Position numbers and translations under genes: made by a program. From Colwellia demingiae (lineage in GTDB: Bacteria; Pseudomonadota; Gammaproteobacteria; Enterobacterales; Alteromonadaceae), in contig NZ_VOLT01000008.1 of NCBI RefSeq assembly GCF_007954275.1, positions 144,495-208,494 of the forward strand: a stretch of DNA of 64,000 nucleotides, in the 5' to 3' direction. The notes beneath the pieces are model-generated. The model was given only the letters and a program-made list of their open reading frames with translations, had not been told where the DNA came from and did not search any database. Shown here in pieces: positions 58,914 through 64,000 of the stretch (positions are counted from its first letter, which is position 1; each line of letters opens with the position of its first letter).

Positions 58914-60341
58914 TTAAAATAAACGATTTAAACCGTTTAAGGCTGCAACGCGGAATGCTTCAGCCATAGTCGGATAATTGAAGGTTGTTTCAACAAAATA
59001 TTCTATGGTATTTCCACCATTTGTTTGTTGCATGATCGCCTGGCCGATATGAATAATTTCAGCCGCATTTTCACCAAAACAGTGAATGCCTAGAATCTCT
59101 TTGGTCTCTCGATGAAAGAGAATCTTTAAAGAGCCAACCAAATTATTGGAAATTTGTGCTCTGGCAAGATGTTTAAACTGCGCTCGGCCAACTTCATAAG
59201 GTATTTTAGCTTCTGTGAGCTCTTGCTCAGTTTTGCCAACAGAACTAATTTCAGGAATAGTGTATATACCTGTGGGAATATCAACAATTAACTTAGCTTT
59301 ACTACTGCTATCAACCATTGCAGAAGCGGCGATTCGACCTTGGTCAAAAGCAGCACTCGCTAAACTTGGGTAACCAATAACATCACCCACCGCAAAGATA
59401 TTGTCTACTTCTGTTTGATAACATTCATTTACTTTTAACTGACCACGACCATCTGCTTTTAAACCAGCAGCAGCGAGGTTTAGATCGGCAGTATTACCTG
59501 TACGACCATTGGCAAAAAGCAAACAGTCGGCGCGCATTTTTTTACCCGATTTCAAATGTACTATTACTGCATCTTCACTGGATTCAACACGTTCAATTTC
59601 TTCACCATGTCGGATGACAACACCGCTGTTCCATAAGTGATAACTGAGTGAATCTGACATTTCAGTATCTAGAAAAGACAGTAAACGTTCACGAGTATTA
59701 ATTAAATCGACTTTTACTCCTAGCCCTCTAAAGATAGAAGCATATTCACTACCAATAACACCGGCACCATAAATAATGACATGTTGTGGAGCATGCTTGA
59801 GACTTAAAATACTGTCAGAGTCATAAACACGGGGATGCTCAAAGTCAATATCATCAGGGCGATAAGGTCGTGATCCTGTAGCAATCATAATTTGTTTAGC
59901 TGAAATTTTGTCTACAGAACCATCTGGGTGCAAGATGCTGATGGTATGTGCATCAACGAAGGAGGCTTGTCCTTGTATATGTTCCACGCGATTGCGGTTA
60001 TAAAAACCACTGCGTAAGCTAACTTGTTTTTGAATTACAGCTGAAGCATGACTTAAGATATCTTGAAAGGTAAGTTGCTTTACTTGACCGTTTTGATTAA
60101 ACAGTGGGTTTGAATTATATTCAATTAAACGACTTACTGATTGGCGTAATGCTTTTGACGGAATTGTACCCCAATGAGTACAACCACCACCAACTTGATG
60201 GTAACGTTCAATAATAGCAACTTTCTTGTGGCGCTTAGCAAGATTCATTGCCGCACCTTCTCCACCTGGACCTGTACCTATGATAATTACGTCATAATCA
60301 AAACCTTTTTCTACAGTCTTGCTTGTTTTTGATTTAACCAA
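58914..60341 (-). CDS. sthA: Soluble pyridine nucleotide transhydrogenase SthA
   Basis: 475 residues from TTG at 60341, with GAGGG 7 bases upstream. The longer frame that starts at 60407 would add a hydrophobic leader unlike SthA, so I reject it. FAD loop [13 protein letters not shown], a modified redox site [15 protein letters not shown] (single Cys rather than the CxxxxC of lipoamide dehydrogenases), NAD loop [13 protein letters not shown] and FAD loop FAVGDVIG. It moves reducing equivalents between NADPH and NAD. It is divergent from fabR, as in E. coli. Confidence 0.93.
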   Translation of the reverse strand: MVKSKTSKTVEKGFDYDVIIIGTGPGGEGAAMNLAKRHKKVAIIERYHQVGGGCTHWGTIPSKALRQSVSRLIEYNSNPLFNQNGQVKQLTFQDILSHASAVIQKQVSLRSGFYNRNRVEHIQGQASFVDAHTISILHPDGSVDKISAKQIMIATGSRPYRPDDIDFEHPRVYDSDSILSLKHAPQHVIIYGAGVIGSEYASIFRGLGVKVDLINTRERLLSFLDTEMSDSLSYHLWNSGVVIRHGEEIERVESSEDAVIVHLKSGKKMRADCLLFANGRTGNTADLNLAAAGLKADGRGQLKVNECYQTEVDNIFAVGDVIGYPSLASAAFDQGRIAASAMVDSSSKAKLIVDIPTGIYTIPEISSVGKTEQELTEAKIPYEVGRAQFKHLARAQISNNLVGSLKILFHRETKEILGIHCFGENAAEIIHIGQAIMQQTNGGNTIEYFVETTFNYPTMAEAFRVAALNGLNRLF

Positions 60342-60468
60342 AAGTGAGCCCTCGTATTTATTTAATATAAAAATATAGCAGTATTTTATCAGAACTAAAA
60401 CTGACAATATTGAGCTAATTCAGTATTATGATAATAATATTGAATTTATGTCATAAAGAGCCTGTTAG

Positions 60469-61101
60469 ATGAGTGGTGTAAGAGCACAACAAAAAGAAAA
60501 GACCCGTCGTCAGATAATTAATGCAGCTCTAAATCAGCTTAGTGCGGAGCGTAGTTTCTCTAGTTTAAGTTTACGTGAGGTCGCAAAAGAGGCTGGCTTA
60601 GCGCCGACATCTTTTTATCGCCACTTTTCAGATATGGATGAATTAGGGCTAACTTTAGTGGATGAAGCAGGTTTAACGCTCAGGCAGTTAATGCGCCAAG
60701 CAAGACAGCGTATTGCTAAAGGTGGCTCTGTTATTCAAATATCAGTACAGACTTTTATGGAACTAATTGAGAGTAATGGTAATATTTTTCGGCTGTTGTT
60801 ACGTGAGCGTTCAGGTACCTCTGCAGCTTTTCGTGCTGCTGTAATACGAGAAATCCGTTATTTTACTATGGAGCTTTGTGATTATCTTCAAAAAGCGAAT
60901 CAGCTTGAAGCTGATGTTGCATACATGCAGGCTAATGCTGCGGTGACTATTGTTTTTAGTGCTGGTTCGGACGCACTTGATATAGAAGATAAAGCGGAAC
61001 GTGATCAATTAGTTCAACAAACAATTCAGCAATTACGCTTTATTGCTCGTGGTGCTCTTGAGCTAAGTGATCGTCGTAAAGTATCTAGAAAATCTCGTTA
61101 G
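60469..61101 (+). CDS. fabR: TetR-family repressor FabR of unsaturated fatty acid synthesis
   Basis: 210 residues. The N-terminal HTH ([41 protein letters not shown]) is nearly the E. coli FabR helix set. The C-terminus ends in a basic stretch ([11 protein letters not shown]). It represses fabA and fabB in response to acyl-ACP/CoA pools. The sthA-fabR-trmA neighbourhood supports the assignment. The fabR stop and trmA stop lie one base apart on opposite strands. Confidence 0.93.
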   Translation: MSGVRAQQKEKTRRQIINAALNQLSAERSFSSLSLREVAKEAGLAPTSFYRHFSDMDELGLTLVDEAGLTLRQLMRQARQRIAKGGSVIQISVQTFMELIESNGNIFRLLLRERSGTSAAFRAAVIREIRYFTMELCDYLQKANQLEADVAYMQANAAVTIVFSAGSDALDIEDKAERDQLVQQTIQQLRFIARGALELSDRRKVSRKSR

Positions 61102-61102
61102 T

Positions 61103-62197
61103 TTACTTCCTCGTTAGTATTACACCTGTTTCAATATGGTCGGTGTAAGGAAACTGATCAAATAAGGCAAACTTATCAATTTGATGTGTTTCTACTAGCA
61201 GCGCTAAATTATCTTTCAAAGTCTCAGGATTACACGAAATATAGATAATTTTATTAAAACGTCTAACTAATTCAACGCTGTCTCTATCTAATCCAGCACG
61301 AGGCGGATCTACTAACACTGTGTCGTAGTTATAAGTTGTTAAATCAAAGTCTTCTAAGCGTCTAAATTTTCGTTCACCATTCATAGCTTGACTAAATTCT
61401 TCACTAGACATACGTACAATATCTATATTATCAATACCATTCTTACTAATATTTATTTGTGCAGAACGAACAGAAGTTTTCGATATCTCAGTACCCAATA
61501 CTCGTTCAAAGTTTTCAGCAAGAGCGATACTAAAGTTACCATTGCCACAGTAAAGCTCAATGAGATCGCCTCCGGCATTTTGTGTTGCTTGCTGAGCCCA
61601 TAAGAGCATTTGCTCATTAACACCTGCATTTGGTTGAGTGAAACTGTTTTCTACTTGTTGATAAACATAGGTCTTGCCTCCAACGTCCAAAGACTCCATC
61701 ACATAATCTTTATCAACAATAATTTTCTGTTTCTTTGCGCGACCAATAATATCCACAGGAGCAATTGTTGATAGCTGAACTTTTAGCTTTTCTGCCTCAA
61801 TTTGCCAATTATCTTCCAATGGCTTGTGATACAGCATACTAATTAATAATTCACCACTGAGTGTAGATAGGAAATCGACTTGAAAAAGCTTAAAACGCAA
61901 TTCACGTTGATCTTTGATTGTGGCAAGTAAAGCTTTCATCGCGTTGTTAATTAACTCGCTGGCAACAGGGAAGTCATCTACTCTAAATTTTTCCTTAGTT
62001 TTACTATCAAACATGATGTAATAAAGATCATCACCTTCATGCCAAACCCTAAATTCTGCTCTTTGGCGATAATTTAATGGCACTGATGGATATAAGTCAG
62101 GAGCTGGTAGGTTGAAGTCACTAAATAACTTAGCCATATCTTGTTGTTTTTTTGATAATTGCGCATCGTAATTATCCGGATGAATGTGACTAAACAT
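61103..62197 (-). CDS. trmA: tRNA (uracil-5-)-methyltransferase TrmA
   Basis: 364 residues. SAM motif ELYCGNGNFSIAL, VLVDPPRAGLD and the catalytic Cys in IYISCNPETLKDNL; the N-terminus has YRQRAEFRVWHEGDDLYYIMFD. No N-terminal TRAM domain or CxxxxxC iron-sulfur site, which separates it from RlmC and RlmD. It makes m5U54 in the T-loop of tRNA. Confidence 0.95.
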   Translation of the reverse strand: MFSHIHPDNYDAQLSKKQQDMAKLFSDFNLPAPDLYPSVPLNYRQRAEFRVWHEGDDLYYIMFDSKTKEKFRVDDFPVASELINNAMKALLATIKDQRELRFKLFQVDFLSTLSGELLISMLYHKPLEDNWQIEAEKLKVQLSTIAPVDIIGRAKKQKIIVDKDYVMESLDVGGKTYVYQQVENSFTQPNAGVNEQMLLWAQQATQNAGGDLIELYCGNGNFSIALAENFERVLGTEISKTSVRSAQINISKNGIDNIDIVRMSSEEFSQAMNGERKFRRLEDFDLTTYNYDTVLVDPPRAGLDRDSVELVRRFNKIIYISCNPETLKDNLALLVETHQIDKFALFDQFPYTDHIETGVILTRK

Positions 62198-62641
62198 GGA
62201 AGTGCCTTGTATAAAGAAAGAGAGATTAGAATAACAGCGCGAATTTTACTATCGACTTAGCTTTTGTCTAGCTCTTAATCAGTCTATTTTATAAATAAGC
62301 CAATATTAACTACTTTACTTAACTATTAGTCATTGTTACTGATAAATAGTTATAAGTGTAAGAAACTAGTAGGGCGGCTATATTACTAATTTTGAAGAGG
62401 TGACTCAGAATGTATTGACGTTTGTCCAGTCAAGTCTTCTATTAGGTAAATGATAGGAGAAGACGAAGTAACTTAAGCCCGCTTATCCTTTATAAAGCTG
62501 TTTGAGCTATTGCAGCAAAATACAGAGTAGTCTTTAAAAACATAAATTGATGTCTTGGCGATAAGTAACCGTTCAACTTTAGATTTAAAGTAATAAAAAA
62601 GGCCGCTGTTATAGCGGCCTTTTATTATATAAGTTGTAGCG
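62198..62641. other. Gap between trmA and the RRM protein gene
   Basis: 444 bp of AT-rich sequence. Only an intrinsic terminator at 62595-62626 can be identified; the trmA promoter must lie near 62200-62300. No open frame or repeat match is seen. Confidence 0.5.
62595..62626 (-). terminator. Bidirectional intrinsic terminator of the RRM gene
   Basis: AAAAAGGCCGCT-GTTAT-AGCGGCCTTTT, 16 bp past the stop of the minus-strand RRM protein gene. Confidence 0.85.
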
Positions 62642-63124
62642 TTAGTCGTCTTGATTGTTATCTTCAGTTCGCTCAGGGCGTTCCTTTGCTTCTCTTACTT
62701 TCAATGTACGTTGCTGAAACTCTGTATCGTTCAATGCAGAAATTGCTTTGTCTAAATCATCAGCAGCCATTTCAACAAAACCGAAACCACGACGTTTTCC
62801 TGTATGTTTATCTTTCATTAAACGTACAGAATGTACAGAACCATGTTCTGAGAAGAGTTCTCGTACTGAGGTTTCATTCGCTCTATAAGGTAAGTTACCA
62901 ACATAAAGGGTTCTAACATCCTCATCCGAAGCAACAGTGCTGCTGGCTGTAGATGAAGCTGGGTTGGCTGAAGGACTACCAGTAAGTAAAGGTGCGAGAA
63001 ATGCACTAACAAATACTAAACTAGCAATAAGGATAGAACTAGCCGGTACGGCAAAAGTGACAATATAAGCGATGATGGCAAAAGCAACAGCAATGATGAC
63101 TGTTTGTAACGTTGGAGACTTCAT
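62642..63124 (-). CDS. Membrane-anchored RNA-recognition-motif protein
   Basis: 160 residues. Two N-terminal hydrophobic helices (about 8-26 and 28-47) are followed by a Ser/Ala linker, and then one RRM (about 70-148): RNP2 is TLYVGNL, RNP1 RGFGFVEM. The tail is acidic and Gln/Asn-rich. Small RRM proteins (Rbp type) occur in cyanobacteria and several gammaproteobacteria and respond to cold, but a membrane anchor is unusual. It should expose the RRM to the cytoplasm. No neighbour suggests a target; it is upstream of an rRNA operon, which may be chance. Confidence 0.88.
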   Translation of the reverse strand: MKSPTLQTVIIAVAFAIIAYIVTFAVPASSILIASLVFVSAFLAPLLTGSPSANPASSTASSTVASDEDVRTLYVGNLPYRANETSVRELFSEHGSVHSVRLMKDKHTGKRRGFGFVEMAADDLDKAISALNDTEFQQRTLKVREAKERPERTEDNNQDD

Positions 63125-63494
63125 ATAAAGATACCTAATTATTATTTTAATAAACTAATTTAACTGCTTGAATATAAGCAAATAGCAATTCTATGGTACG
63201 CAGCTTTTTATAATGTGCAACTATCAAGTGCAAAGTTTATGCAATTAATCTGCTATTAAGGAATAATTTTCAATAATTTCCACTTGTATAGTTGTTTAAA
63301 TGAACGTGTTGCCTTTTAACTGAACGAACGATTCAATAAATGCAATTTTATGTGGGAAAGGTGTTGACCAAAACTGAAAGCTCTCTATAATGCGCTCCAG
63401 TTCCAAGGGGTTCACGCAAAATGAATCATCAACGAACTGTTTTGATACGTTATCTACCCGCTTTAGCGAGAAATAACGTAAGTTAACATCAAGT

Positions 63495-63563
63495 TTTAAA
63501 TTTTTTTTAAAATAATTTAAAATAAACGTTGACATCAAAACTCGGAAGCGTATTATACGCCTC
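63495..63563 (+). promoter_or_regulatory. rRNA operon promoter with UP-like element
   Basis: TTGACA (63529-63534), 16-bp spacer, TATTAT (63551-63556). The run of A and T from about 63495 to 63525 is a likely UP element. A GC-rich discriminator (CGCCTCC) follows the -10, the mark of stringently controlled stable-RNA promoters. Transcription should start near 63563, about 370 bp upstream of the 16S gene. Confidence 0.85.
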
Positions 63564-63683
63564 CTGCTTCGGGGCAATAGCAACGAGCAACGCAGATTAA
63601 GTTCAACTTAATTTGCTTCAGATAAAGAGCGAATGCGACTCTTATCTACTTCTACTTAAGCCAAATGCTTAGTGTATGAAGTT

Positions 63684-63730
63684 CTTCTTTAACAATTAGT
63701 TATCATGCAATTTGTGTGAGCACTCACATT
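63684..63730 (+). promoter_or_regulatory. rRNA leader antitermination elements (boxA and boxC)
   Basis: CTTCTTTAACAA (63684-63695) matches boxA of E. coli rrn leaders (GCTCTTTAACAA). The palindrome TGTGAGCACTCACA that follows resembles boxC. They support processive antitermination by NusA/NusB/S10 over the rRNA genes. Confidence 0.75.
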
Positions 63731-63934
63731 AATGTTGTTTTACATAGTTTTTACTTTTCGAAGTAAGAACAAAAAAACGCTTAATGAATGATGTTCATGC
63801 AAATAAATATAGTTACGTATCTTTAGTTAGATGTGTAGCGACTATGTAATGCGCTATTTACTTCGGTAGATAGCACGACAGAATTCATTGAGCAGTAACA
63901 CATCGCTTGCGATGAGGTTACACAAACGATTTTT

Positions 63935-64000
63935 AATTGAAGAGTTTGATCATGGCTCAGATTGAACGCTGGCGGCAGGCTTAACACATGCAAGTCGAGC
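63935..64000 (+). rRNA. rrs: 16S ribosomal RNA, 5' end (cut by window edge)
   Basis: AATTGAAGAGTTTGATCATGGCTCAG begins at about 63935, followed by ATTGAACGCTGGCGGCAGGC, the universal 5' part of bacterial 16S rRNA. Only 66 bases are in the window. The mature 5' end could differ by one or two bases. Confidence 0.98.

Noticed and set aside
60342..60407. Longer N-terminus of SthA
   Set aside because: The added residues form a hydrophobic leader not found in this soluble enzyme; TTG at 60341 has a good GAGGG site.
63296..63583. 95-codon minus-strand open frame upstream of the 16S gene
   Set aside because: It covers the rRNA promoter and UP-like region; no family features and no ribosome binding site.

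Overview
The window reads as chromosome of a low-GC marine gammaproteobacterium, most likely Colwellia or a close relative in the Alteromonadales. This is inferred from protein similarity to families I know, from AT-rich codon use, and from gene orders shared with E. coli, Shewanella and Vibrio: ubiE-ubiJ-ubiB, cytochrome c/engB, queG opposite nnr-tsaE-amiB-mutL-miaA-hfq-hflX-hflK-hflC-purA, and sthA/fabR/trmA. The last 66 bases are the start of a 16S rRNA gene with its promoter and leader.

Layout. 1-1002 is an XdhC-like gene cut by the window edge. 1110-5519 is a LetA/LetB (PqiA/PqiB/MCE) lipid-transport operon whose LetA is split into two genes and whose LetB has eight MCE domains. 5942-9779 holds a triheme cytochrome c, engB and an MsbA-like ABC exporter. 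10267-17505 holds an MBL-fold hydrolase, a TetR-MFP-RND efflux operon, a GNAT acetyltransferase and a DUF2750 protein. 18031-24542 holds ubiquinone genes (ubiE, ubiJ, ubiB, ubiK), a secreted 2H-phosphoesterase-like protein and rep. 24638-36387 is an exopolysaccharide/PEP-CTERM region: phosphomannomutase, a truncated GNAT gene, a wrecked exosortase-A-associated hydrolase, a WecB-WecC fusion, two PrsT-type TPR lipoprotein genes each broken by one in-frame stop, and an intact PEP-CTERM protein gene behind a sigma-54-like promoter. 36637-43081 holds a monoheme cytochrome, small conserved genes, a large membrane protein that looks like a catalytically dead hybrid histidine kinase, and queG. 43415-55776 is the conserved mutL-hfq-hfl-purA superoperon. 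56558-63124 holds malic enzyme, a lipoprotein, a histidine phosphatase, sthA, fabR, trmA and a membrane-anchored RRM protein.

Most notable signals. (1) Two unannotated intergenic loci, 9951-10061 and 17697-17790, encode on the minus strand what look like paralogous small RNAs. Each has a promoter with 17-bp spacing, a TAGAG/CTCTA palindrome between -35 and -10, a hairpin starting exactly at the predicted +1, a conserved single-stranded core, a second hairpin with a C-rich anti-Shine-Dalgarno-like loop, and an intrinsic terminator. Hairpin sequences differ but pairing is kept. (2) The exosortase/PEP-CTERM region is decaying through nonsense changes, while one PEP-CTERM substrate gene stays intact. 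(3) A family of about 270-315 bp MITE-like elements with 'ATACCAA' inverted ends lies between genes; one copy ends four bases before the nnr start codon.

No tRNA gene, CRISPR array, phage or transposase gene was seen.
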